Shown one piece after another: positions 54,979-62,242 of a stretch of 64,000 nt of DNA (positions within the stretch are counted from its first letter, which is position 1; each line of letters begins with the position of its first letter). Location of the stretch: positions 45,137-109,136 of the IMG/VR virus record IMGVR_UViG_3300004463_001172. One strand, 5' to 3'. The position numbers were made by a program, and so were the translations under genes. The stretch is from a virus. The notes under the pieces are model-generated. The model saw only the letters and a program-made list of their open reading frames with translations. It was not told the origin of the DNA and did not search any database.

Positions 54979-55215
54979 CTACCAGACTTGATGATCCGCG
55001 GGGTGTAGATCCTCGAGCCGCAACACCTCCGCGCGTCTGGCTTCTGCTATGACCTCATGGGCTTGGTTCCAGGCGTCATAGACGACGCTCTCGCAGCGCC
55101 GGCAGAGGGTGACGATCAACAGCGGATGGTCCATACACGGACACTGGAGCAGCCGCTCGGCGCAGAGCCCACAGGTGAGATCGATATGGCCCGTCGTAGT
55201 AATATGGCCCTTCAT
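54979..55215 (-). CDS. Zinc-ribbon protein
   Basis: 78 aa. CGLCAERLLQCPC then TLCRRCESVV form a multi-Cys ribbon, followed by an acidic helix. ATGA-coupled to the 55212 gene. Function unknown. Confidence 0.65.
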   Translation of the reverse strand: MKGHITTTGHIDLTCGLCAERLLQCPCMDHPLLIVTLCRRCESVVYDAWNQAHEVIAEARRAEVLRLEDLHPADHQVW

Positions 55216-55484
55216 AGTGCCTCCTCTGCATTATGAGTGAGATAGGCCCATCCTCCACTGCCATCCAAGGGGTCTAATTGCCAGTGGTCGATCAGCATGC
55301 CATCGTCATAGGCGATGATCTCAATCAGACGTCCCCCCTGATAGTGCAACTCATAGCCGCGGGTTCCACGGGCATAACGCTGGCGCAGCTCGCCCGGGGT
55401 GAGCCCGATTTGTGTCTCGCCTGGCACCTTCGGCCAATGACAGAGATCCCTCGGGATACCTGGGGGCATCCAGTTGACGGACAT
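55212..55484 (-). CDS. Hypothetical protein
   Basis: 90 aa, beta-rich centre (YELHYQGGRLIEIIAYDDGM). Start adjoins the stop of the 55485 gene. Function unknown. Confidence 0.6.
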   Translation of the reverse strand: MSVNWMPPGIPRDLCHWPKVPGETQIGLTPGELRQRYARGTRGYELHYQGGRLIEIIAYDDGMLIDHWQLDPLDGSGGWAYLTHNAEEAL

Positions 55485-55667
55485 TTACCCTTCCTCCCCG
55501 TCATAGCAAAACGCCTGACGCGGCGAGCACGAGGCGCAGCGCTGGCGCCGATAGCTGGGCTGGGGGCAATCTGTCACGGTGCAGCGCCACGTCTGCCGGC
55601 AGGTCTGACAACGGTGATCGTGCCGTGTGCACTCTTCGGGCAGTATGGGACTCGGATCGAGATTCAG
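55485..55667 (-). CDS. Cys-rich zinc protein, possible CTG start
   Basis: 60 aa. The protein-like part CTRHDHRCQTCRQTWRCTVT, CPQPSYRRQRCASCS has at least seven Cys arranged for two zinc sites. The only start near the upstream stop is CTG 55667, which overlaps it as CTGA, in the same way ATGA and TTGA junctions do nearby. The longer frame to 56189 is rejected because it reads through another gene. Confidence 0.5.
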   Translation of the reverse strand: MNLDPSPILPEECTRHDHRCQTCRQTWRCTVTDCPQPSYRRQRCASCSPRQAFCYDGEEG

Positions 55668-56068
55668 GGACGTGTGGGGTCCTGCGGTGCCGCGAGCGAG
55701 CTGACTACGAGCATGAGGGTTTTGAGCTGCCCACCAGCCTGGCGTAATAACTCGTATAAATACTGGTGAGCTAAGGGGTCGCGGCTCTGATGCAGGAGGA
55801 GGCTGTCGAATTCGGTGAGCGTGCTTTTGATCTGGTTGGAGGTGAGCAGGATCCGGCTGCGCTGGCTTTCGATGGTTTGTGGCCCCACGCTCAAGGCTCC
55901 TACAATCCACTCCACCGGAAAGCCGAGAATCGTGGTGCCATCGAGCCGATACCGCATCAGGTCGGAGAGACTGTGATGAGTTAACGCGCGGAAGCGCTCG
56001 AAATTGTCTCGCGTCTGCCCACTGACCCGAGACTTGAACGTAAACGGAAACTCGGTGTCTTTGGGCAT
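55664..56068 (-). CDS. Putative RHH-type DNA-binding protein
   Basis: 134 aa after GGAG. The N-terminus FTFKSRVSGQTRDNFERF then HHSLSDLMRYRLDGTTILG resembles RHH/MobC-like proteins (strand, helix, helix). C-terminal half helical. First gene of this leftward run. Assignment tentative. Confidence 0.5.
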   Translation of the reverse strand: MPKDTEFPFTFKSRVSGQTRDNFERFRALTHHSLSDLMRYRLDGTTILGFPVEWIVGALSVGPQTIESQRSRILLTSNQIKSTLTEFDSLLLHQSRDPLAHQYLYELLRQAGGQLKTLMLVVSSLAAPQDPTRP

Positions 56069-56159
56069 ACGGCCTACTCCGCGTGTGGGTCCGCGCCCCA
56101 GCGTCTGCCCTTCCGCTCATGCCCGCTAGGGAGTCTGCTAAGAAACAAGTAGCGTTTAA

Positions 56160-56260
56160 TCTTTTTTTGTGGTACAGTACCTCTTGCATGATTGTTCTCC
56201 GGGGAAAGAGAACGAAGCTTCACGAACGGTCGTGGGTTGCCGCCTACGACCGTTTTTTTT
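56160..56260 (+). ncRNA. Possible small RNA ending in strong terminator
   Basis: Between the leftward 55664 and 56266 genes, the plus strand carries two hairpins (GTTCTC/GAGAAC near 56194-56213, and the terminator at 56225) and no ORF. A rightward terminator here has no rightward gene to serve, so a short RNA starting around 56160-56190 is likely. The promoter is not clear (TACAGT near 56174 as -10). The position next to the HTH gene recalls lambda OOP. Confidence 0.35.
56225..56260 (+). terminator. Rho-independent terminator, plus strand
   Basis: AACGGTCGT (56225-56233) pairs perfectly with ACGACCGTT (56246-56254), followed by an eight-T run to 56260. It faces the 3' end of the leftward HTH gene, six bases from its stop. 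Confidence 0.85.
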
Positions 56261-56265
56261 ATGGA

Positions 56266-56622
56266 CTACCCTGCTGGTGGTTCTACCTCACGACCGGCCT
56301 GCTTCTCGACGAGAGGTCTCCAGTGATGATGATTACCATTGATATTTTTTGATAAATCATGTAATATATGTTCAATCTTCGCTTGGCGCTGCTTGTGTGA
56401 CCGCCTCAAATACCGGATGAGCTGGTCGGTACTCTCCAGGATATGTTTGACGTCTGCTGATTGAATCTCTCGTGGGCAGACTTTCCCGCAGCGCCGTTTC
56501 AACGTCGTCGTGAAGTTATAGGGGGCTACCTGCAAGCGCCGAGCGATCTCACGCATGGACAATCCAGTGGTTTTGAGGAGGGTTTGGATCTCGGAATAAC
56601 TTGCAGTTTCCCACCTGATCAT
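56266..56622 (-). CDS. HTH regulator (Cro/CII-like position)
   Basis: 118 aa after AGGAG. HTH in YSEIQTLLKTTGLSMREIAR then RLQVAPYNF; the middle is helical and basic (LRRSHKQRQAK). Divergent from the 56703 repressor across a dyad operator, so this is the genetic switch arrangement. Precise family unknown. Confidence 0.65.
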   Translation of the reverse strand: MIRWETASYSEIQTLLKTTGLSMREIARRLQVAPYNFTTTLKRRCGKVCPREIQSADVKHILESTDQLIRYLRRSHKQRQAKIEHILHDLSKNINGNHHHWRPLVEKQAGREVEPPAG

Positions 56623-56643
56623 ATAAAGTCTCCTAACATGTTC

Positions 56644-56669
56644 TGGTATAGGGTCTATATACTATGCCA
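56644..56669. promoter_or_regulatory. Operator-like dyad
   Basis: TGGTATAG (56644-56651) and CTATGCCA (56662-56669) form an inverted repeat with 7 of 8 pairs, centred between the divergent HTH genes. Confidence 0.55.
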
Positions 56670-56702
56670 TTTGGCGCACGAAGTCAAGTACAATTTGGAC
56701 AT

Positions 56703-57182
56703 ATGGCCCATAATCACGCCAGACCTCGCCGAGACCTCACCCGCCATCCGACGCTACAGCGCTGTATGGACGCGGTTCAAGCCTATTTACACCGCGATTA
56801 TTTGACCGACCGAGAGTTTGCCGAGTGGTCAGGGATTGGGGTGCGGACGGTGAATCGTTATAAAAATCGGCATACACCACCGCCCCAAGCGACGGTCCGG
56901 CTGGTGGCAGCGGAGTGTGGGGTGTCATTGCATTGGTTGGAAACGGGGGAAGGTCCGCAATGGCGGGAGGCCAGCCCGGAGCTGGCAGAACTGCTCCGGC
57001 TGGCCCGAGAGTTACCCGTGGCTGATCAAGCGCATCTCCGCACGCTCGCCCGCGTGCTCTCCCATCGGGATCAGGCGAGCTGGAGAAATATGCTCATCCA
57101 ACTCGCGATTGCGATTGATGAGCATATCCGCGAGGGCCCAGCTGCTGATCGTGTGGTCCCCCGCCGATCCCCACCAGGCTGA
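56703..57182 (+). CDS. XRE-family repressor-like protein
   Basis: 159 aa from ATG 56703; TACAAT ends eight bases upstream, so the mRNA may be leaderless. HTH in YLTDREFAEWSGIGVRTVNR then HTPPPQATVRLVAAECGVSL and LETGEGPQW, a standard XRE domain. The C-terminus is helical with no LexA-like peptidase motif. It could be the lysogeny repressor. Its 3' end overlaps the leftward RadC-like gene by 112 bases. Confidence 0.75.
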   Translation: MAHNHARPRRDLTRHPTLQRCMDAVQAYLHRDYLTDREFAEWSGIGVRTVNRYKNRHTPPPQATVRLVAAECGVSLHWLETGEGPQWREASPELAELLRLARELPVADQAHLRTLARVLSHRDQASWRNMLIQLAIAIDEHIREGPAADRVVPRRSPPG

Positions 57183-57580
57183 TGCATCCGAAGCGGGTAC
57201 ATTGCTCCGGTCAAATCGACATGCAAATGCTGCCGCATGGGCACATTGGCGGCCGCTGCGGTCTCCCACATCCAATGAAAGCGCATGACGACGTCGTGAT
57301 CGGTGATCCAGCGGTGCGGATGGTACCGTAGGCTAAACAGGGTTGAGGCCCCCTGCGCTCGTGCGACCGCGAGCAGCGCCAACCAGCGATCCTGATAGTC
57401 AGGTATCTCACAGCGGATGCCATGCCAGAGCGGGATGGTCCGCATCGCCCGGCACTGCGCATCCAACAACGCAACCGTCCACCATTCTCCTTCCGCATCG
57501 CCTCCCATCGCGCGCTGCGCGTCCGTCAAGCGTTCCGTCCAAATCTGCTCATGTGAAGCCAAAGCCCCATTGGGCGTCAT
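57071..57580 (-). CDS. RadC/JAMM-like protein with altered metal motif
   Basis: 169 aa. The order EWWTVALLDAQCRAMRTIPL, AQGASTLFSLRYHPHRW, ITDHDVVMRFHWMWETA, then VPMRQHLHVDLTGAMYPL parallels RadC (JAMM HxHP, D, and LDH). The first His of HNHP is Arg (RYHP) while TDHD keeps the Asp. Metal binding is doubtful. Ends inside the convergent repressor gene. RadC-like proteins often accompany phage islands; the role is unknown. Confidence 0.5.
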   Translation of the reverse strand: MTPNGALASHEQIWTERLTDAQRAMGGDAEGEWWTVALLDAQCRAMRTIPLWHGIRCEIPDYQDRWLALLAVARAQGASTLFSLRYHPHRWITDHDVVMRFHWMWETAAAANVPMRQHLHVDLTGAMYPLRMHQPGGDRRGTTRSAAGPSRICSSIAIASWMSIFLQLA

Positions 57581-57648
57581 CGGTGACCAAGCTCCTCTCT
57601 AAGCCAGCATGCCTGCCAATTGTTCTGCGCAACCCCTAAAGTCTCTCT

Positions 57649-57681
57649 TTTATATCATACGTTCATTATTGCGTCAATAAT
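57649..57681 (-). promoter_or_regulatory. Promoter of RadC-like gene with operator dyad
   Basis: On the minus strand TTGACG (57677-57672), 17-bp spacer, TATAAA (57654-57649). A perfect 7-bp dyad ATTATTG-CGT-CAATAAT (57665-57681) covers the -35 box, a likely repressor site. Confidence 0.7.
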
Positions 57682-57782
57682 ACGACATACTATGATTAAT
57701 TATGACATTATGTATCAGTGTTACACTTGCGCAGCATGAGATGTGTGTTGCAGGTCTCGTTGGGTCATGGTCAGATGTGGTC

Positions 57783-57811
57783 TTGACACGTGGATAGCCA
57801 ATGGCTATAAT
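57783..57811 (+). promoter_or_regulatory. Consensus sigma-70 promoter
   Basis: Perfect TTGACA (57783-57788), 17-bp spacer, perfect TATAAT (57806-57811), seven bases before ATG 57819. Confidence 0.9.
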
Positions 57812-57818
57812 GATAAGC

Positions 57819-58076
57819 ATGGCACGCGATCAACAACTCAATGTGCGCCTCACCACAGAGGAACATCGGCTCTTGCAAGCGTTAATAGCTCGGACGGGAT
57901 TAACGAAGACGGGGGTGGTCAAGCTGGCATTGCGGCATCTGGCGCGCGAGGAGCATATTACTGAAGGAGTGATGAGGGATGACGCAAGAGATGTCGATCA
58001 AGGAAGGAACCCTCACGGCATGGCAGACTGCTACAATAGATCAGAATCTTTCTCCCCTGATGACCACCATCGGTGA
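57819..58076 (+). CDS. RHH regulator, leaderless
   Basis: 85 aa from ATG 57819; two earlier in-frame ATGs lie in or before the -10 box. MARDQQLNVRLTTEEHRLLQ then ALIARTGLTKTGVVKLALRH is a classic RHH (CopG/Arc-like). No ribosome site is present because the transcript should begin at or next to the ATG. The last third is unrelated low-complexity sequence. Candidate repressor of its own strong promoter. Confidence 0.72.
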   Translation: MARDQQLNVRLTTEEHRLLQALIARTGLTKTGVVKLALRHLAREEHITEGVMRDDARDVDQGRNPHGMADCYNRSESFSPDDHHR

Positions 58077-58147
58077 TAGCCGGCGGGCGAGGGCTGGGCG
58101 CTGATGGGCTATGCGCCGGTGGCTTCACCCGTGGAGGATTGAACCTC

Positions 58148-58684
58148 ATGGATCATTTTGGCATTGGCCTCACCCTCTATGGCATGGCCTTGAATTACAC
58201 GCTGGCCGCTCGGCAAACCGGACGGACCACCTCGTTAGTGGAGAGCGTGAAGGATGGCGATCGGATTGTATGTTATTCACCCCAGGAGGCTGCTCAGCTG
58301 AAGCGTCTCTGTCAGGCACGCGGGGTGACGGTTGACTGTGTGGTGATCAACCTGCGGTCTCCTGAGACGATATTTCAGTATCCAACCCCTTCTGGGCGGA
58401 CGATCTTTGACCATGTGTGGGTTGAGCACTATTATCTTCGTGTCCTCGCACAAGCGCAGCGCGACCTTGATTTCTGGGCCCGCGAAAGTTCTGCCAATGG
58501 CGCCGCGCACCGGGAGACTCGACAGGCGTATGAAGCCCTCGCGCGCTGGGGTCACTTAGGGACTCCTGCTGCAGAGCAAAACCGTGATGATGCTTGGTGG
58601 CCCTTGGACCCGCTGGAGTCCGCTTTGCTGCTCGCTCTTCGGACATCAAGCGCTGGGCTTGGTGACAGGCTTCCGGGCCTCTGA
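58148..58684 (+). CDS. Hypothetical P-loop-like protein
   Basis: 178 aa from ATG 58148 (GGAGG 11 bases upstream). NYTLAARQTGRTTSLVESVK has a weak P-loop-like GxxGRTT, then DGDRIVCYSPQEAAQLKRLC and TIFDHVWVEHYYLRVLAQAQ. It looks like a nucleotide-binding fold without complete motifs. Function unknown. Confidence 0.55.
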   Translation: MDHFGIGLTLYGMALNYTLAARQTGRTTSLVESVKDGDRIVCYSPQEAAQLKRLCQARGVTVDCVVINLRSPETIFQYPTPSGRTIFDHVWVEHYYLRVLAQAQRDLDFWARESSANGAAHRETRQAYEALARWGHLGTPAAEQNRDDAWWPLDPLESALLLALRTSSAGLGDRLPGL

Positions 58685-58691
58685 TGGCGCG

Positions 58692-58832
58692 ATGATCTCG
58701 CGCTGCGCCTGCTGTGGCGTGCCTGTTGTGTCCAAGCACTGGCGGGCTTCCCCAGCGCTCATGCTGCAGTTATATAGCGATAGCGCGCCCACGAGTGCGC
58801 AGGATGCGTCGGATGATGATACTAAGTCATAA
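58692..58832 (+). CDS. Tiny Cys-containing protein
   Basis: 46 aa from ATG 58692. Starts MISRCACCGVPVVSKHW and ends SDDDTKS; the tail is acidic. Overlaps the 5' end of the nuclease gene by 29 bases. The ribosome site is weak, so confidence is limited. Confidence 0.45.
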   Translation: MISRCACCGVPVVSKHWRASPALMLQLYSDSAPTSAQDASDDDTKS

Positions 58833-59505
58833 GAACATCTGCTTCCCTCTCATGGCCCTGATGGTCTTGCTATGGTCTGTCGTCTCGCCCACAGCGCACC
58901 AAGACGCCTGTCATACCCAGCATCGCTGTCCCTCTGATCATGACACGTATGTGTGTGGGGACACAGGCCACTGCGAGCAATGCCCTGATAACGACTTCTG
59001 CTTCTCCCATGCCCCACGTCAATCGAGCTCCGATCCTGCCCTTCCGGATGGGATGACGGTGTGCTTCACCCCAGGTGAGCCGTGCACTGATCAGATCGTT
59101 CAGGCGATTGCGAGCGCCCAGATGAGCATCTACGTCCAAGCCTATAGCTTCACCTCAGCCAAGATTGCCCAAGCACTGGTAGCCGCGTATCAACGCCAGG
59201 TGGAGGTGCGGGTGATCCTGGATAAGAGCCAGCGTACAGAGAAATACTCTTCAGCGGACTTCCTGGCGAATCATGGCATCCCGACGTTGATCGACGCCAG
59301 CCATGCCATCGCGCATAATAAGATTATTATCTTGGATCTACAGACGGTGCTCACCGGCTCGTTTAACCCTACAAAAGCAGCGCAGGAGAAGAATGCGGAG
59401 AATCTGCTGCGCGTCCAGGACTACGGCTTAGCGGCCCGCTATCTGCGCAACTGGCACGTCCACGCGGCGCATAGCCAGCCCTATGTAGGTAAGCTGCTAC
59501 CGTAG
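58804..59505 (+). CDS. Secreted phospholipase D-superfamily nuclease
   Basis: 233 aa from ATG 58804 (58813 and 58816 are alternatives). An N-terminal signal peptide (about residues 5-30), a Cys-rich insert (CRCPSDHD-like region, residues 36-66) and a PLD domain with one HKD motif: H171, K173, D178, then GSFN and E199. Single-HKD enzymes such as Nuc dimerise and cut DNA. Export suggests a role at the envelope, for example superinfection exclusion or degrading foreign DNA. Confidence 0.8.
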   Translation: MRRMMILSHKNICFPLMALMVLLWSVVSPTAHQDACHTQHRCPSDHDTYVCGDTGHCEQCPDNDFCFSHAPRQSSSDPALPDGMTVCFTPGEPCTDQIVQAIASAQMSIYVQAYSFTSAKIAQALVAAYQRQVEVRVILDKSQRTEKYSSADFLANHGIPTLIDASHAIAHNKIIILDLQTVLTGSFNPTKAAQEKNAENLLRVQDYGLAARYLRNWHVHAAHSQPYVGKLLP

Positions 59506-59677
59506 CTCTCACACCCATCAGCTCACTTCGAGCACACCCTCTCTTCGCCGTCTGACATACATCCCCGCAAAAATATTTGCCATGTGGCCGATTGGCTATG
59601 GCTCACTTCTGATGACAAACCATGATATTTTGATGAAGAATATCCTAATAACTGATGATGAAGTGTAAACTTTTCTC

Positions 59678-59740
59678 TTGACGTGGGGGATATGACGGTA
59701 TACATTATGTCTAGTACAGTCTAAAAGAGTCTAGTACAGT
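59678..59740 (+). promoter_or_regulatory. Promoter with tandem 20-bp operator repeats
   Basis: TTGACG (59678-59683), 17 bp, TACATT (59701-59706). GTCTAGTACAGT repeats at 59709-59720 and 59729-59740, two helical turns apart, just past the start site. ATGACGGTATA at 59692 is the complement of the TATACCGTCAT box. The 170 bases before it (from 59506) hold no gene. Confidence 0.65.
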
Positions 59741-59847
59741 TTAGCATAGGTGGTTACTGGTGAGGTTTTATTTTGATTTCAACCAATCCTCCTCTTATGA
59801 TACGCCCAGTGGTGTACGCACCCGGGCGTCTCAATGGGGGAGGGTTG

Positions 59848-60048
59848 ATGGAAGAATCAGGCGAGGTATTAACGCTCAAAGAAGTGGCTGCTAAGCTTCA
59901 GGTAAGTCTCCAAACTGTCTACCGGATGGTTTGGACTGGACGTCTCCAAGCCTTTCGCTTCGGCCGGATGTGGCGTGTGAGACGCAAAGATCTTGATCAG
60001 GCAATGGAACCCCATGGACCTTCACGCAACCGGGATTTACGCCATTGA
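59848..60048 (+). CDS. Excisionase-type HTH protein
   Basis: 66 aa from ATG 59848 after GGGGAGGG. LTLKEVAAKLQVSLQTVYRM then VWTGRLQAFRFGRMWRVRRK matches the HTH_17/excisionase DNA-binding fold. It could be a directionality factor or transcription regulator, but no active integrase is nearby. Overlaps the GIY-YIG gene by 35 bases. Confidence 0.82.
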   Translation: MEESGEVLTLKEVAAKLQVSLQTVYRMVWTGRLQAFRFGRMWRVRRKDLDQAMEPHGPSRNRDLRH

Positions 60049-60613
60049 AAATCTCTTGAACGGTCGGGTCTATGTCGGAGCTACTAAAGCTGGTTTACAG
60101 CAGCGATGGCATGCTCATCTTTCAATGTTATTTCAGCGCTCACACTATTGTAGCGAAGCTTTCCGAGCGGATGCTCATATCTACGGTGCGTGCGCGTTTC
60201 GATGTATCCTCTTGCAGTCTCTTCCTTCATCTACACAGATGGCTCCATTTGAAGCTTTCTGGATTCACTATATTCGATCGCTAGGTGTGGATTGTTATAA
60301 CAGTGCCCCACCATTTGAGCAGCGATTTCCTGCTAATCGTTGGCGTGCTGTACCACCAGTCTATCAGTACACTACACGTTCTGCCTATTCATATTGTCAG
60401 GCCCACCACGGATTAGAGTTTTGCGAAAATCGCCTACAGGCATTGGCTCGGATCGGCAAACTTCCAGCTTTTTTTGATGGCCAGAGGTGGTACTTTCGTG
60501 CTGATGACTTGGACTTCCTGTGCGCAGGCTATGAACCCGCCAAAAGTGGGCAACGCCGGGCCAGGAAAAAGCGCATCACTACTAGTTCTGGAGCCACATT
60601 ACAGAAGTTATGA
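60014..60613 (+). CDS. GIY-YIG endonuclease
   Basis: 199 aa from ATG 60014. GIY at residues 7-9 and YVG at 20-22, then R31 (QQRWHAHL) and further conserved SEAFRADAHIYG with FEAFWIHYIRSLG, the catalytic domain of homing or repair-type GIY-YIG nucleases. The C-terminal part may bind DNA (RRARKKR). The weak ribosome site suggests coupling to the HTH gene. Confidence 0.85.
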   Translation: MDLHATGIYAIENLLNGRVYVGATKAGLQQRWHAHLSMLFQRSHYCSEAFRADAHIYGACAFRCILLQSLPSSTQMAPFEAFWIHYIRSLGVDCYNSAPPFEQRFPANRWRAVPPVYQYTTRSAYSYCQAHHGLEFCENRLQALARIGKLPAFFDGQRWYFRADDLDFLCAGYEPAKSGQRRARKKRITTSSGATLQKL

Positions 60614-60673
60614 TGCCCTAGAAGAGATTGAAACATCTCTTATTACGCTTAGCGGTCCACAGTGGAGGCTGAT

Positions 60674-60967
60674 ATGCCTGTCACGATTGAAACGCTCCCT
60701 CCCTATCATCGGATTTATCATGTGCGGCCGCTCTTGGCGACGCGGGTGATGTTCTTTGCGAAGTGTGCTGATCCGAGCCCGCATGCATTAGCGGCGCTCA
60801 CGAGTTTTGGCCAGCGGATTCTCCCGATGCTGATGTCGATTCCTGGGGTGGATAATGTCAGCTTCGAGCGCTATAGCGTGACTCTCAAGCGGGCTCATGC
60901 CTTTACGTGGGACGAGTTAGAGCCCCAGATTCTGGAAGTCTTCCAACGGCTGCTCGACGGCGAATAA
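60674..60967 (+). CDS. Nfu N-terminal-like small protein
   Basis: 97 aa from ATG 60674 after GGAGG. The pattern RILPMLMSIPGVDNVSFERY, VTLKRAHAFTWDELEPQIL parallels the N-terminal domain of Nfu scaffold proteins (PL...I.GV..V, ITVxK, W..L.P.I). The iron-binding CxxC domain is absent. Function unknown. Confidence 0.5.
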   Translation: MPVTIETLPPYHRIYHVRPLLATRVMFFAKCADPSPHALAALTSFGQRILPMLMSIPGVDNVSFERYSVTLKRAHAFTWDELEPQILEVFQRLLDGE

Positions 60968-61037
60968 CCCCGCCAGTGCTGATGGTCAGGTGCCACGACC
61001 TTGTACCCATGTTTGGTAACCCATCGCGGTCGTAGAG

Positions 61038-61241
61038 ATATGGCATGACCCCTCGCGAGAACTGGATGAACATTTACGCACCGCGGCTCGAAAGCTTGGG
61101 CTGCATTCGATTGATGCGCCTGACTGGCCCACAGAAAAGCTCGCGGCGGTGGAGACGTTGCGGCGGCTCTGCCCCGAGGCGACGATTACCCTAGATGAAC
61201 CTTTAGATGAGGTCATTGCGCGGCTATGGCCAAAGGCATGA
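61038..61241 (+). pseudogene. Gene lacking a start codon
   Basis: The frame reads SRELDEHLRTAARKLGLHSI, WPTEKLAAVETLRRLC and LDEPLDEVIARLWPKA, clearly protein-like, and its stop overlaps the next start as ATGA. But a TAA lies in frame just before 61020 and no ATG, GTG or TTG is available at the N-terminus. A one-base frameshift near 61015-61030 joining an ATG at about 61009 would repair it. Confidence 0.45.
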
Positions 61242-61420
61242 TTGACCGTGTGCTATCCCTTGGATGTGGTTTTCTCGGGTCAGCCCTGAGTGGATGGTTG
61301 TTTGCTGATGCGCTATTTGGCCACGGCTTCTCATGGGTTCGGATGCTGCTGCTGATCTGGTTCATGGTCTGTTCTTTGACTTGGGTGGGTGGTTGGATGC
61401 CCTGGAGATCTGCGCGATGA
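61238..61420 (+). CDS. Small membrane protein
   Basis: 60 aa from ATG 61238. Two hydrophobic segments (VLSLGCGFLGSALSGWLF and WVRMLLLIWFMVCSLTWVG). Coupled on both sides by ATGA. Possibly lysis or envelope related by topology. Confidence 0.6.
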   Translation: MIDRVLSLGCGFLGSALSGWLFADALFGHGFSWVRMLLLIWFMVCSLTWVGGWMPWRSAR

Positions 61421-61644
61421 CTGTGCAAGCCTCCGTTGATCTGCTCCGCCAAACCTTCTGGTTGACGTGTTTCGTTTTCCGGTTCGTGTTCTGGTTCCAT
61501 GCGCTTGTATTTAGCTTGGTGCTGGTCTATTTCATCAACCTTCTGGTCCCTGCTTTCTGGCTTGATGACGATGCGCCCCTGGGTTATCTGGGCTACTACA
61601 CGCTGTGGGTGGTGCTCGCTGGGGTGTATCAGGGGATGTTCTAA
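61417..61644 (+). CDS. Small membrane protein
   Basis: 75 aa with two transmembrane helices (FWLTCFVFRFVFWFHALVFS and YLGYYTLWVVLAGVYQ). The arrangement of two helices with a short loop resembles holin-like proteins, but no lysozyme is adjacent. Function unknown. Confidence 0.6.
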   Translation: MTVQASVDLLRQTFWLTCFVFRFVFWFHALVFSLVLVYFINLLVPAFWLDDDAPLGYLGYYTLWVVLAGVYQGMF

Positions 61645-61685
61645 CCATCCGTTCTGAGAGAGCGTGTGTCGGAGAGAGGATGCCG

Positions 61686-61934
61686 ATGTGCTATTCGAAT
61701 GGGGCTCCGAGTATCAGTGATCAGGTCGATACCTTGCTCCGTGCGGCGCAACCTCAGATCCAATCGGCGCTGGTGGCGCTGAAGTCCTACACCCCAACCT
61801 CTCGGCAGGATTGTTCTGAGCTGCAAGCGCAGCAAGCGTTGCAGTATCTGCGCAATGCTCTGAGCGAATTACAGGAAGCGCAGGCGGTGCTGCATCGCCA
61901 TTTACCCCCATGGACTTCAGAAGAGTACCCCTGA
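61686..61934 (+). CDS. Hypothetical helical protein
   Basis: 82 aa from ATG 61686 (GAGAGG upstream; 61680 is an alternative). Helical, ISDQVDTLLRAAQPQIQSAL and LQYLRNALSELQEAQAVLHR. Function unknown. Confidence 0.6.
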   Translation: MCYSNGAPSISDQVDTLLRAAQPQIQSALVALKSYTPTSRQDCSELQAQQALQYLRNALSELQEAQAVLHRHLPPWTSEEYP

Positions 61935-61971
61935 TGCGCCTCATGGGTCGCACGGAAGGAGGGCTGCTGCC

Positions 61972-62223
61972 GTGGTTGAAATACTCTTGCTCTTTTGTTT
62001 TCTCGCATCGCCACCCTCTCAGCAATTGGGTGAAAGCCGATGGTTCGCTGTCGATGCCGATTCCCTACCAACCATTCAAGCCTGGCTTGACGATGCTCGG
62101 CTGAAAGAAGTCGGCATTGGACATAGTTATATTCAGTCGAACCCTCCTCATGTGCTCCCGGATACATATTATGATGCGGGCCCCTGTGATCTCCCAGACG
62201 ACGCATTCACACATGCCCCATAA
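61972..62223 (+). CDS. Small exported protein
   Basis: 83 aa from GTG 61972, after GGAGGG. The N-terminus VEILLLFCFLASPP is a short signal peptide or anchor; the remainder has QAWLDDARLKEVGIGHSY and an acidic, Pro-rich end. Function unknown. Confidence 0.55.
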   Translation: MVEILLLFCFLASPPSQQLGESRWFAVDADSLPTIQAWLDDARLKEVGIGHSYIQSNPPHVLPDTYYDAGPCDLPDDAFTHAP

Positions 62224-62242
62224 CTTTGCGCGAGGAATACCG

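Noticed and set aside
55485-56189. 234-codon open frame on the minus strand
   Set aside because: Most of it is an out-of-frame shadow of the 55664-56068 gene; only the last 60 codons are protein-like.
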